From positions 13,158-47,290 of the forward strand of contig PLSR01000020.1 of assembly GCA_003164215.1 (NCBI GenBank): a stretch of DNA of 34,133 bases, read 5' to 3'. Numbering within the stretch: position 1 is the stretch's first letter; each line of letters opens with the position of its first letter. Below the pieces are notes generated by a model that did no database searches, was not told the origin of the DNA, and worked only from the letters and a program-made list of their open reading frames with translations. This DNA is from Candidatus Kaiserbacteria bacterium (GTDB taxonomy: Bacteria > Patescibacteriota > Minisyncoccia > Phycocordibacterales > UBA2100). The position numbers and the translations under genes were made by a program. This document shows, one piece after another, positions 6,695-14,525 of this stretch.

Positions 6695-7564
6695 ATGAGT
6701 GAAAAACAAACGGTTCTCGTCACCGGAGGCGCCGGCATGATCGGCTCGCGCCTCATCGAGATTCTGTTGCCGAAGTATCGAGTCGTATCGCTTGATAACT
6801 ATTTCATAGGTAAAAAGGAAAATCATGTTGCAGGTGCAGACTATCGGGAGGGTCACACCAAAGACATCGAAACGCTCTGCGGCGATCTTGATCCCGCGAT
6901 CATCTTCCATCTCGGAGAATATTCGCGCGTAGAACAGAGCTTCAAAGATGTCGAACTTGTGTGGCAGTCCAATGTCGAGGGCACGTTTCGCGTGCTTGAA
7001 TTTTGGCACAAGCGAAAGTGCAAGATCGTCTACGCAGGATCAAGCACCAAGTTCGCCGACGGTGGCATGGGTCGCGATCAATCGCCGTATGCGTGGATGA
7101 AAGCGTCAAACACCGAGCTCGTGCGCAATTACGGCAACTGGTTCGACCTCCCGTATGCGATCACGTATTTTTACAACGGCTACGGTCCGCGTGAGCTCGC
7201 CGAAGGTCCGTATGCATCGGTCATTGGGAGATTTAAGACGCAATATTGGGCAGGGGAGCCGATCACGGTCGTTGCTCCGGGCACACAGCAACGCAATTTC
7301 ACACACGTTGATGATCTCGCCCGCGGGCTTCTCATGGTCGGCGAGCATGGTCTGGGCGATGAATTCGGGCTCGGAAGCCACGAATCACATACGATGCTCG
7401 AGATCGCAAAAATGTTCACCGACAACATCGTTATGCTTCCGGAGCGCCCCGGCAATCGCATGGAATCGATCGTCGACACGACACGCGTCGAGCAGGAATT
7501 CGGCTGGACGACGGAACATACGGTGAAGGAATATATTGAATCGTTGAAGCAGCAGAAAAAATGA
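6695..7564 (+). CDS. NAD-dependent epimerase/dehydratase (extended SDR)
   Basis: This 289-aa extended short-chain dehydrogenase acts on nucleotide sugars. The NAD-binding motif is TGGAGMIGS (residues 10-18), a catalytic SST lies in YAGSSTKF, and the Tyr/Lys pair is in SPYAWMK. The central YNGYGPRELAEGPYASVI and RNFTHVDDLARG match UDP-glucose 4-epimerase relatives. The exact substrate cannot be read from the sequence; a 4-epimerase is most likely. The ATG at 6695 fits the family N-terminus, while the track start at 6623 overlaps the previous gene. Its stop overlaps the start of the next gene (ATGA), so the two are probably translated together. It opens the glycan cluster. Confidence 0.85.
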   Translation: MSEKQTVLVTGGAGMIGSRLIEILLPKYRVVSLDNYFIGKKENHVAGADYREGHTKDIETLCGDLDPAIIFHLGEYSRVEQSFKDVELVWQSNVEGTFRVLEFWHKRKCKIVYAGSSTKFADGGMGRDQSPYAWMKASNTELVRNYGNWFDLPYAITYFYNGYGPRELAEGPYASVIGRFKTQYWAGEPITVVAPGTQQRNFTHVDDLARGLLMVGEHGLGDEFGLGSHESHTMLEIAKMFTDNIVMLPERPGNRMESIVDTTRVEQEFGWTTEHTVKEYIESLKQQKK

Positions 7565-8244
7565 AAACACTCGTTCTGATCCACGGTCTTCATCTCGGAG
7601 CGAAGCACTGGGAAGACTTAGCGTGGGGAGACCCCGCAACTGGCCGGCTCGGGAAAGCGGCAAAAGGAATTGCTGAAGCCGTAAAATTCGACGCATCGAT
7701 CATCGTCTTTGGTTCAGGCGCTTCACAGAAAGGCGGCACGTATGAAGCCCAATTCACGTATAATTTTGCACTCGAACACCTTGCTGTATTAGCTACCCAT
7801 ATCGGCATGACACCAGGTGCTTTGAAGGAATGGCTTAACTCCCGCGTGCGAATGGATGTTAATTCCCAAAATACGAGAGATGAGGTTCACAACGCGTTCT
7901 CAATCGCTCGTGAGAATGGTATTGACCGAATCATTCTTGTATCAAATCCATGGCACATCTTGCGTTGTATGCAGGTGGCGTTCTCCGAATGTGCAAAAGA
8001 TACTGGCTCGCTTCACCTGCTCGATAATCTGTATGCGACAGCGTCGGATCCGATCGCTGGCGAGATGCGCATCGATGATATCGTCATAATCGAACCGCCG
8101 CACCGCCCCGATCGCCCCGATGTGCCGTTCACCATAACGCTCAAGGGATTGATTCCGTTCATGACGACGGATAGATTGGACGTCGCACTCAATTTAAATG
8201 ATGCGCTCAAGAAGGTGATCGCGGAATGGAAGCAGAAACTTTAA
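7561..8244 (+). CDS. DUF218/YdcF-family protein
   Basis: This 227-aa protein shows the DUF218 pattern clearly: LVLIHGL at the start, IVFGSGASQKGGTYEAQ, then NTRDEVHNAF, and ILVSNPWHILRC, which corresponds to the family S..T..N and VTs.yH..R signatures. No signal peptide or membrane helix is visible. Family members are envelope-associated in E. coli (SanA, ElyC) or bind S-adenosylmethionine (YdcF); the role here is unknown. The start is fixed by the 4-base ATGA overlap with the epimerase gene, implying a shared transcript and a possible role in sugar metabolism. It is the second of three DUF218 genes in the window. Confidence 0.78.
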   Translation: MKTLVLIHGLHLGAKHWEDLAWGDPATGRLGKAAKGIAEAVKFDASIIVFGSGASQKGGTYEAQFTYNFALEHLAVLATHIGMTPGALKEWLNSRVRMDVNSQNTRDEVHNAFSIARENGIDRIILVSNPWHILRCMQVAFSECAKDTGSLHLLDNLYATASDPIAGEMRIDDIVIIEPPHRPDRPDVPFTITLKGLIPFMTTDRLDVALNLNDALKKVIAEWKQKL

Positions 8245-8255
8245 ATTGCCGCCGT

Positions 8256-8320
8256 GCTTTTCTTTTGCCACGAGCGGGCGTGGATTGAGCTTAATGAAGC
8301 GCGTTCTCATGGTCTCCTTT
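8256..8320 (+). repeat. Leader repeat, copy A
   Basis: GCTTTTCTTTTGCC, a 24-base partly conserved stretch, then ATGAAGCGCGTTCTCAT. The same elements with identical spacing (38 bases from the first G to the ATG) recur at 9287-9351. Identity over 65 bases is about 51 by eye. Confidence 0.75.
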
Positions 8321-8394
8321 AGCCAATCCGTCCGCCTGCATGTTGAAAATGTATGCGTGTGTACGTATGGCCAGAGAGTGGTAAGATACTTCGG
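8294..8394 (+). pseudogene. Relic 5' end of a glycosyltransferase gene
   Basis: The frame from ATG 8294 begins MKRVLMVSFSQS, closely similar to MKRVLIFSLTYQP of the glycosyltransferase at 9325. After about 10 codons it loses similarity and runs into the dehydrogenase gene in a different frame. This looks like the leftover start of a copied or deleted gene. It could still be a short leader ORF. Confidence 0.45.
8382..8387 (+). promoter_or_regulatory. -10-like box for the first short dehydrogenase
   Basis: TAAGAT ends 7 bases before ATG 8395 and no SD is seen, consistent with a leaderless transcript. Confidence 0.4.
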
Positions 8395-9264
8395 ATGGAG
8401 TTTCCAATCATCGGTTTCATCGGACAAGGATTCATTGGCGGGGCATACGCAGACGACATCGAGTCGCGCGGATTCCCCGTGGTGCGGTACGCCTTAGAAG
8501 AGCCGTATGTGCGCAACAAAGAGCAGCTTCTGCAATGTTCGATCGTCTTCATTGCAGTACCGACGCCCACGACAGTGCATGGTTTTGACTACTCGATCGT
8601 TCGCGATGTGATCGGCTTCACCAAACCGGGAGCGATCGTCGTTATAAAGTCGACCATTATTCCCGGTACGACCGAGTCGCTCCAGGAACTGTTTCCCGAT
8701 CGCATCATCCTGCATTCTCCCGAATTTTTGCGCGAAGCGACGGCCGCATCCGATGCGGCTCATCCCGAACGCACCATCATTGGCATTCCGCGCAACACGC
8801 AAGAATACCGCGACGCCGCACAGCAGGTGCTCGCGATCTTGCCCAAGGCGCCCTTCGAGCTTGTCTGCTCGTCGCGCGAGGCCGAATATATTAAGTATGC
8901 GAACAATTCTTTTTTGTTCTGGAAAGTCCTTTTTGCAAATATTTTTGCGAATGCCGTCGCGCAAGAAGGTGGTGACTGGGACGTGGTGCGTTCGGCGCTC
9001 GGTGCAGATTCGCGAATCGGTCCATCGCATCTGGCCGTGGACCATACAAGCAACCATAGCGCCACCAAAACTGGCCGCGGCGCGGGTGGACTCTGCTTCA
9101 TCAAGGATTTTGCTGCATTCGTGGATCACTACGAAAAAATAATGCCATCTGATGCGGCAGGTATAGCTGTTTTGCGTGCGCTCGAATCTAAGAACAAAGA
9201 ACTTCTTATACAGAGCGGCAAAGATCTCGACCTCTTGAAAGGTGTGTATGGAGAGATCACATAA
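8395..9264 (+). CDS. Short UDP-glucose/GDP-mannose dehydrogenase-family protein (copy 1)
   Basis: Family members oxidise a nucleotide sugar twice with NAD to a uronate, for example UDP-glucose to UDP-glucuronate. Residues 5-15 are the dinucleotide-binding GFIGQGFIG; IAVPTPTT, STIIPGTTE and HSPEFLREATA follow. The catalytic cysteine is C234 in GGLCFIKD, equivalent to GGSCFPKD. At 289 aa it ends soon after this point, whereas full enzymes have ~430 aa and a third domain that binds the second nucleotide. No frame continuing that domain exists downstream, so the short form appears native. A second short copy lies at 13512. The start is ATG 8395; the track start at 8353 lies upstream of the likely promoter. 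The substrate is uncertain. Confidence 0.8.
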   Translation: MEFPIIGFIGQGFIGGAYADDIESRGFPVVRYALEEPYVRNKEQLLQCSIVFIAVPTPTTVHGFDYSIVRDVIGFTKPGAIVVIKSTIIPGTTESLQELFPDRIILHSPEFLREATAASDAAHPERTIIGIPRNTQEYRDAAQQVLAILPKAPFELVCSSREAEYIKYANNSFLFWKVLFANIFANAVAQEGGDWDVVRSALGADSRIGPSHLAVDHTSNHSATKTGRGAGGLCFIKDFAAFVDHYEKIMPSDAAGIAVLRALESKNKELLIQSGKDLDLLKGVYGEIT

Positions 9265-9286
9265 ACAGTATTCGAATTTCTGACGC

Positions 9287-9351
9287 GCTTTTCTTTTGCC
9301 GTGATTGGGCTAGGATAAGGCCTCATGAAGCGCGTTCTCATTTTCTCCCTT
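9287..9351 (+). repeat. Leader repeat, copy B (promoter and start of glycosyltransferase)
   Basis: This is the partner of 8256-8320. It contains GCTTTTCTTTTGCC, a TAGGAT -10-like box (9311-9316) and the first codons of the glycosyltransferase gene. Confidence 0.75.
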
Positions 9352-10542
9352 ACATACCAGCCCTTTATCGGGGGAGCAGAGGTAGCGATAAAGCAAATAA
9401 CGGACCGGATCGATCCGAGCGAGTATCAGTTCGACATGATCACGCTACGGTTCGATTCGAAGCTACCCGAAGTCGAGCGAGTAGGGAATGTCACCGTATA
9501 TCGCATCGGTGCCACGGTGGAGAATCCGAAAGTGTCCGACAGGAATTTGCCGCCGGCGCTGAAGCGCGCGAAATTGCTTTTTCCGTTCACCTCATTTTTA
9601 AAAGCGCTGTCGCTGTATCGTAAAAATAAATACGACATGACGTGGGCGATGATGGCCAACTATGCCGCCTTCGGTGCGTTGCTTTTCAAATACACACATC
9701 CTTCCGTGCCGTACTACCTCGAACTCCAAGATGGTAATTCGCTCGAACAGGTGCGAAGCCGTCAGCCGATCCTGCGTACACTGTGGTTCTTCTATCGCCG
9801 CCTCTATCTCAAAGCGGATCGCATCAAAGCAATATCGCGATTCATCGAGAAATTGACGCGCGAGGTCGGCTACGAAGGCCCTGTCGTCGTCATTCCCAAT
9901 GCTGTCGACACGGCAAAATTTTCCGCATCGGTCGAAGGGGAATTACTTTGGGAATTGAAAAATAAATATGGCAAACAGCACGGCGATATATATCTCTTCA
10001 CCGCATCGCGGCTTGTGCTTTCGCGTGGTGTCGAAGACGTGATCCGCGCCTTGTCGCATCTGCCGCCCCATGTGAAATTTCTCATCGCGGGCGACGGCGA
10101 AGATCGCGCCAAGCTCGAAGATATCGCGCGAAAGGCGAATGTCGATGATCGCGTGATCTTCGCCGGGCACATCGATCACGCGGATCTACCGGCATATTTC
10201 AAGATGTGCGATATCTTCGTGCGCCCCTCGATCATCGAAGGATTCGGCAACGCGTTCGTCGAGGCATTTGCGGCGGGCATTCCCGTAGTGGCAACGCCGG
10301 TCGGCGGCATTCCTGATTTTCTCTTTGATCCGTGGAAAGATCCGGAGATTCCATCGACGGGGATCTTCTGCAAGGTGCGTGATCCCGAATCGGTCGCCAA
10401 GGCGGTCCGGCACTATATCGATGATCCACAACTCACAGCGACCATCGTGAAGAATGCCAAGGCGCTCGCGATCGAGAAGTACGATTGGAATATCATTGCA
10501 CGGGATATGAAGGTGCAGATCTTCGACGTGCTCACACATTAG
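9325..10542 (+). CDS. GT4-family glycosyltransferase
   Basis: This 405-aa GT-B enzyme transfers a sugar from a nucleotide donor in the cytoplasm. The acceptor-side domain starts MKRVLIFSLTYQPFIGGAEV, with the GGAE motif of this family. The donor domain has VVIPNAVDTAKF, LFTASRLVLSRGVEDVIRA and IAGDGEDRAKLE. The EX7E signature is EGFGNAFVEAFAAG and the next segment is PVVATPVGGIPDF. Donor and acceptor cannot be assigned. The ATG at 9325 fits the family start and lies 8 bases after a TAGGAT box. Its leader is duplicated about 1 kb upstream. Confidence 0.9.
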   Translation: MKRVLIFSLTYQPFIGGAEVAIKQITDRIDPSEYQFDMITLRFDSKLPEVERVGNVTVYRIGATVENPKVSDRNLPPALKRAKLLFPFTSFLKALSLYRKNKYDMTWAMMANYAAFGALLFKYTHPSVPYYLELQDGNSLEQVRSRQPILRTLWFFYRRLYLKADRIKAISRFIEKLTREVGYEGPVVVIPNAVDTAKFSASVEGELLWELKNKYGKQHGDIYLFTASRLVLSRGVEDVIRALSHLPPHVKFLIAGDGEDRAKLEDIARKANVDDRVIFAGHIDHADLPAYFKMCDIFVRPSIIEGFGNAFVEAFAAGIPVVATPVGGIPDFLFDPWKDPEIPSTGIFCKVRDPESVAKAVRHYIDDPQLTATIVKNAKALAIEKYDWNIIARDMKVQIFDVLTH

Positions 10543-10579
10543 TGCGGCGGCGCCCTTGGCGCGCGCCCCGCCCGTGCGC

Positions 10580-10585
10580 TACAGT
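10580..10585 (+). promoter_or_regulatory. -10 box, leaderless, for glycosyltransferase 10592
   Basis: TACAGT lies exactly 6 bases before ATG 10592. The preceding bases are very GC-rich and give no -35 box or SD. Confidence 0.45.
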
Positions 10586-10591
10586 ACTCCC

Positions 10592-11587
10592 ATGCGTATT
10601 GTCATCGCGTCAGGCATCTATCCGCCGGAAGTCGGCGGCCCCGCCCTTTATGCAAAGGGAGTCAAAGAATCGCTCGAACGCGCCGGCCATGAAGCCCCAG
10701 TAGTCCTTTTTGGCAGTTTACGGGGCTATCCGTCGGGCATCCGGCATTTTTTGTACGCGATCAAGCTGTGGCGCGCAGCGAGCGGCGCTGATGCGATATT
10801 CGCATTCGATACCTATAGCGTCGGCGTGCCTGCCGTTCTCGTCGGCATGCTCCGAGGGGTGCCCGTCGTCATACGCATCGGCGGCGATTTCGTATGGGAA
10901 TCATATATCGAACGCACCAAGGATTTGGTGCCGCTACCGAATTTCTATCGCGTACCGCGCGATCTCAACCGTAAAGAGCGCATCGCGTTCAAGCTCGTCA
11001 CCTGGATGCTTCGTCACGCACAGCTCGCATTCAATACGCCGTGGCTCCGTGAGATCTGGCAAGAGCCGTACAAGATCGATCCATCGCGAACGCATATCGT
11101 CGAGAATGTCATCGGGGAACGATTCGATCGCGCTTCGGTAACGAATCGTTCGCTGCTCTTGTATGGACGGCAGATCGCGCTCAAGAACACGGGGGCATTC
11201 CGCTCCGCGTTTCAAAAAGTGCGCACAGACGGGGTCAACTTCGATCTTGAAGAGGGGATGGTGCCGCATGTGGAACTCATTGAAAAAATACGCGCCTGTT
11301 ACGCCGTCGCGATTCCGTCGATCTCGGAAGTCGCTCCCAACAGCGTCATCGATGCAATACGTTGCGGCGTGCCGTTCCTGCTCACGAAGTATTCCGGCTA
11401 CGCAGAAAAATATAAAGACATGGGCATAATTATTGACCCACTTTCTCAAGCCGACATGGCACGCGGCATTCGAGAGATCGCTGATCCTGTGATCCATGCA
11501 CGCTTGTGCGCGAACATCGTCGCATACGCCGACCTGCGCACGTATGATCATGTTGCCCGCGAAATGCTCGCGATCATACAAAAATAG
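10592..11587 (+). CDS. GT-B glycosyltransferase (GT4-like)
   Basis: A 331-aa GT-B protein beginning MRIVIASGIYPPEVGGPALY, typical for GT4-like enzymes. The C-terminal half has IPSISEVAPNSVIDAIRCGVPFLLTKYSG, where the EX7E signature becomes EX7D. The predicted Rossmann domain of the donor side is shorter than usual. LVPLPNFYRVPRDL and FNTPWLREIWQ are not recognised outside this group. ATG 10592 is chosen over the track start at 10556, which would precede the TACAGT box. The next gene starts one base after its TAG stop, so the two form a transcription unit. Confidence 0.82.
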   Translation: MRIVIASGIYPPEVGGPALYAKGVKESLERAGHEAPVVLFGSLRGYPSGIRHFLYAIKLWRAASGADAIFAFDTYSVGVPAVLVGMLRGVPVVIRIGGDFVWESYIERTKDLVPLPNFYRVPRDLNRKERIAFKLVTWMLRHAQLAFNTPWLREIWQEPYKIDPSRTHIVENVIGERFDRASVTNRSLLLYGRQIALKNTGAFRSAFQKVRTDGVNFDLEEGMVPHVELIEKIRACYAVAIPSISEVAPNSVIDAIRCGVPFLLTKYSGYAEKYKDMGIIIDPLSQADMARGIREIADPVIHARLCANIVAYADLRTYDHVAREMLAIIQK

Positions 11588-11588
11588 T

Positions 11589-12662
11589 ATGCGTGTACTG
11601 CAGATCGGTTCAGATAGATCAAAGCGGGGAATTCTTTTCCCAGGAACGCCCGCGTTCGAACGTCAGCGCGCCTATGCCGAGAAGTTCGATCATCTCGACG
11701 TCATCGGCTTCTCTATTCGATCTGACGATGCGACAGAGCATATTCAAGGCAAACTTTCCGTCCATCCGACGAATTCGCTTTCAAAACTATTTTACGGGAT
11801 CGACACATTGCGTATCGTCCGCACATTGTCCAAACCGGATGTTATTTCAGCACAGGATCCCTTCGAGGTCGGACTCCTTGGGCTGTTCATTGCTCGTCGT
11901 CTTCGTCTGCCGCTGCACGTACAGGTACACACCGATTTTCTTTCGCCACACTATGCACGACATTCGTTCTTGAATCGGCTGCGTGTTGCGGTCGCCGGCT
12001 TTGTCTTGCGTCGCGCGGCACGCGTGCGCGTCGTATCCGACCGCGTCAAGGATGAGATCATTTCGCGCTACGGGCTCAAAACGCACATCGGCATCTTGCC
12101 GATATTCGTGGATATCGAGAATTTCAGAAACGCGCCGCGCATGCCCGGGCTTGAGGCTCGATTTGAGCAATTCAAAACGAAACTCCTCGTCGTTTCGCGT
12201 CTTGAATCTGAGAAGAATGTCGCGCTCGCGATCACCTCATTTGCGAAATCAGCGCCGGAGGATGCCTGCCTCATCGTGCTCGGATCGGGAACTGAGCGGT
12301 TGAAGCTCAAAGAGCTCGCAAAAAAACTTGGCATTGCGGACCGTGTTTTCCTCGATGGCGAGGCGAGCGCGCGTGATTTCTATCCGATCGTGGATCTCGT
12401 TTTGGTGACCTCGCACTATGAAGGCTACGGACTCGTGATCATCGAAGCGCTCGCGGCAGGGAAGCCGGTCCTTTCGACCGATGTTGGCATCGCGCGCGCC
12501 GCCGGCGCGATCATTGCGAACGAACAGGAATTTCCAGCAGCCCTCGCGCAGTGGTTCAAGGGCGGCCCTCGAACGATGCAATTGAATAAGTATCCGTACC
12601 AGAATTTCGATGAGTATGTGCGGGGATATTGTGACGATATCGCCGCTTGCATAAAAAAGTAA
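11589..12662 (+). CDS. GT4-family glycosyltransferase
   Basis: This 357-aa GT-B enzyme starts MRVLQIGSDRSKRGILFPGT; the track start at 11496 is an out-of-frame extension into the previous gene. Family landmarks are HVQVHTDFLSP, VRVVSDRVKDEI, LLVVSRLESEKNVALAI, VLGSGTERLKLKELAKKLG and the EX7E motif EGYGLVIIEALAAG followed by KPVLSTDVG. The start lies one base after the previous stop, implying co-transcription. The stop is immediately followed by a hairpin that serves the convergent gene on the other strand. Confidence 0.9.
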   Translation: MRVLQIGSDRSKRGILFPGTPAFERQRAYAEKFDHLDVIGFSIRSDDATEHIQGKLSVHPTNSLSKLFYGIDTLRIVRTLSKPDVISAQDPFEVGLLGLFIARRLRLPLHVQVHTDFLSPHYARHSFLNRLRVAVAGFVLRRAARVRVVSDRVKDEIISRYGLKTHIGILPIFVDIENFRNAPRMPGLEARFEQFKTKLLVVSRLESEKNVALAITSFAKSAPEDACLIVLGSGTERLKLKELAKKLGIADRVFLDGEASARDFYPIVDLVLVTSHYEGYGLVIIEALAAGKPVLSTDVGIARAAGAIIANEQEFPAALAQWFKGGPRTMQLNKYPYQNFDEYVRGYCDDIAACIKK

Positions 12663-12686
12663 AAGGCCGCGACTTGCGTCGCGACC
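12650..12686 (-). terminator. Intrinsic terminator of the minus-strand DUF218 gene
   Basis: Read on the minus strand, GGTCGCGAC-GCAA-GTCGCGGCC forms a 9-bp stem with one U-G wobble, followed by TTTTACTTTTTT. On the plus strand the wobble becomes a C-A mismatch and the T-tract is weak, so it mainly serves the minus-strand gene. Confidence 0.85.
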
Positions 12687-12700
12687 TTTCGAAGCTCCGG

Positions 12701-13387
12701 TCACCAACCTTTCGTCTGCGGTCGGTCTTTTCCGAGCAAGAACATCGCGACCCCGCGAATTTCCTGGATGACCCGTGAGTCGGTGAAATGACCGCCGAAT
12801 GACCGCAGTCGTTGTTCAGCTGCCTCGCGATTTCCATCGAGTTCCGCTTCGGCCAAAGTGAACGCTTCAGCGGGAGTCAAAAATGGAGGCAGTCCGGCTG
12901 ACCGTAATGCGATCCGACCGGCCCGTGGGCAGTGATACCAGCTCGTGACAAACTCCACCTCTCCTTCCTCGATCGAGAGGTGTTCCCGTCGAGCGAACTC
13001 CAGGAAAGCGATCGCCGCGTTGCCAGTCGTACCCGTCGAAGGCAGCCAGTGTATTTTCGATGGGTCAGCTCCAAGATCATGAATGAGCATTTCCCGAATT
13101 ACCCATCCTTGCCACAACTTCGAGGGTTTGCCATCGATTACGATAGTTTCTCCCTTGTAACGCCTCTCATCTTTTCCGGGGATTACGAGCATTCGACAGA
13201 AACCGAGGCGCAGCATTGCAGCGAACCCCTCGATCCGGGGTTGCGCGTAAATCGGATTCTGTTCGATTGATCCAAGATGATCTCCAGCAGGTTTAAAACC
13301 GCTCGGACGTTCCGGATTTGCGGTCTTTTCGATGTCGAATGCAAAGCCGCACACGACATCAATTCTGTGTACAAGCCTGTTCGACAT
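12701..13387 (-). CDS. DUF218/YdcF-like protein, monocistronic
   Basis: The 228-aa product fits the DUF218 pattern: PRIEGFAAMLRLGFCRMLVIPG, a segment GWVIREMLIHDLGADPSKIHW, then STGTTGNAAIAFL and FVTSWYHCPRAGRIAL, matching the family T..NA and TS.yH.pRa signatures. The last ~70 residues after PPFLTPAEAF are extra and unrecognised. No membrane segment is visible. ATG 13387 is preferred over the TTG at 13423 because GAAAGG lies 7 bases upstream. It has its own promoter and terminator and is antisense to the surrounding glycan genes, so it looks like an inserted expression unit. Biochemical function unknown. Confidence 0.62.
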   Translation of the reverse strand: MSNRLVHRIDVVCGFAFDIEKTANPERPSGFKPAGDHLGSIEQNPIYAQPRIEGFAAMLRLGFCRMLVIPGKDERRYKGETIVIDGKPSKLWQGWVIREMLIHDLGADPSKIHWLPSTGTTGNAAIAFLEFARREHLSIEEGEVEFVTSWYHCPRAGRIALRSAGLPPFLTPAEAFTLAEAELDGNREAAEQRLRSFGGHFTDSRVIQEIRGVAMFLLGKDRPQTKGW

Positions 13388-13436
13388 CTGTAAACCTTTC
13401 TTTGCCTCGTTGTGGGTACTCAAAGAACGAACGAAT

Positions 13437-13464
13437 ATAATAAATCTTTTTTTAGATATGTCAA
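13437..13464 (-). promoter_or_regulatory. Sigma70-type promoter of the minus-strand DUF218 gene
   Basis: On the minus strand TTGACA (13464-13459), a 16-base spacer and TATTAT (13442-13437) form a near-consensus promoter. The predicted leader is about 40 bases and contains GAAAGG at 13400-13395. Confidence 0.75.
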
Positions 13465-13511
13465 TCTTATTTCTTGCATAAATTAAGCCAAAGAAGCATA
13501 ATGCAGGATCT

Positions 13512-14495
13512 ATGGCTACGACTAAAACAGCGAAAAAAGCAGTTAAAAATGGTCACAAGAAGCCGATCATTGGCTTCATCGGGCAAGGATGGATCGGCAA
13601 GAACTATGCCGAGGACTTCGAGAAGCGCGGCTTCGAGACGATCCGCTTCGCACTTGAAGAACCGTATCGGCAAAACGAAGACAAGATCAAAGAAGCGGAC
13701 ATCGTCTTCATCGCAGTGCCGACGCCGACCACGACCGACGGTTTCGATGACTCGATCGCGCGCGGGGTCTTGAAACATGTGGGTCACGGGAAGACCGCCG
13801 TCGTGAAGTCGACCTTGAAGCCGGGCACGACGCATTCGTTCCAAAAGCAATACCCGGATATCTTCGTCATGCACTCTCCGGAATTCCTCTCGCGCGGCAC
13901 GGCGGCATACGATGCGTCGCATCCGCTGCAAAACATCGTCGGTATTCCTGTTGACAATGAAGAGTATCGGACGCGGGCAGAGCGTGTGCTTTCAGTCCTC
14001 CCAGAAGCGCCATCGATCATCGTGCCGGCGCAGACAGCAGAATTTTTCAAATATGTGCACAACACATCGCTCTTCGCGCGTTCGATCTACATGAACCTTT
14101 TATATGACATCGCGACTGAGCTTGGTGTCGACTGGGCACATGTCAAAGAGATGATCATTCGCGATCCAATGATCGCGTTCCAGGATCCCGTGATTGCCAA
14201 ATGGCATATCGAACCTGCGCATTCCTCAGGACGTGGCATCGGCGGCGATTGTCACATCAAGGATTTCGAGACATTTTCGCGACTATTCGCAGAGACCGTT
14301 GGTGACGAACACGGCATGAAGCTCATCGATGCCATGAAGAATATGAACATCGAGCTGCTCCTCGGCAGTAAGAAAGATCTCGACCTGCTTTCGGGCGTGT
14401 ATGGTAAAGATATATTGAAACGTAAAACGAAGGTGAAGAAAGCCGCGCGGAAGTCGGCGAAGAAGGCGGGACAAAAGTTGCGCAAACGCGCATAA
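13512..14495 (+). CDS. Short UDP-glucose/GDP-mannose dehydrogenase-family protein (copy 2)
   Basis: This 327-aa paralogue of the protein at 8395 has GFIGQGWIG, IAVPTPTT, STLKPGTTH, MHSPEFLSRGTA and the catalytic cysteine C247 in GGDCHIKD. Like copy 1 it ends before the C-terminal nucleotide-binding domain and closes with a conserved KKDLDLLSGVYGKD (copy 1: KDLDLLKGVYGEI). It adds a lysine-rich N-terminus (about residues 1-17) and a strongly basic tail from about residue 305 (KTKVKKAARKSAKK), possibly for binding an acidic partner. Substrate unknown; oxidation of a nucleotide sugar is the best guess. A CATAAT box lies 9 bases upstream of the ATG and no SD is present. Confidence 0.8.
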   Translation: MATTKTAKKAVKNGHKKPIIGFIGQGWIGKNYAEDFEKRGFETIRFALEEPYRQNEDKIKEADIVFIAVPTPTTTDGFDDSIARGVLKHVGHGKTAVVKSTLKPGTTHSFQKQYPDIFVMHSPEFLSRGTAAYDASHPLQNIVGIPVDNEEYRTRAERVLSVLPEAPSIIVPAQTAEFFKYVHNTSLFARSIYMNLLYDIATELGVDWAHVKEMIIRDPMIAFQDPVIAKWHIEPAHSSGRGIGGDCHIKDFETFSRLFAETVGDEHGMKLIDAMKNMNIELLLGSKKDLDLLSGVYGKDILKRKTKVKKAARKSAKKAGQKLRKRA

Positions 14496-14525
14496 TGCAG
14501 GCAGACGGCCTTGCGCCGCCCCGTC

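Noticed and set aside
8494-9129. 211-aa minus ORF opposite dehydrogenase copy 1
   Set aside because: Shadow frame; the plus strand has clear family motifs throughout.
10543-10591. GC-rich palindromic stretch as a terminator
   Set aside because: Several short self-complementary GC runs but no single long stem and no T-run.
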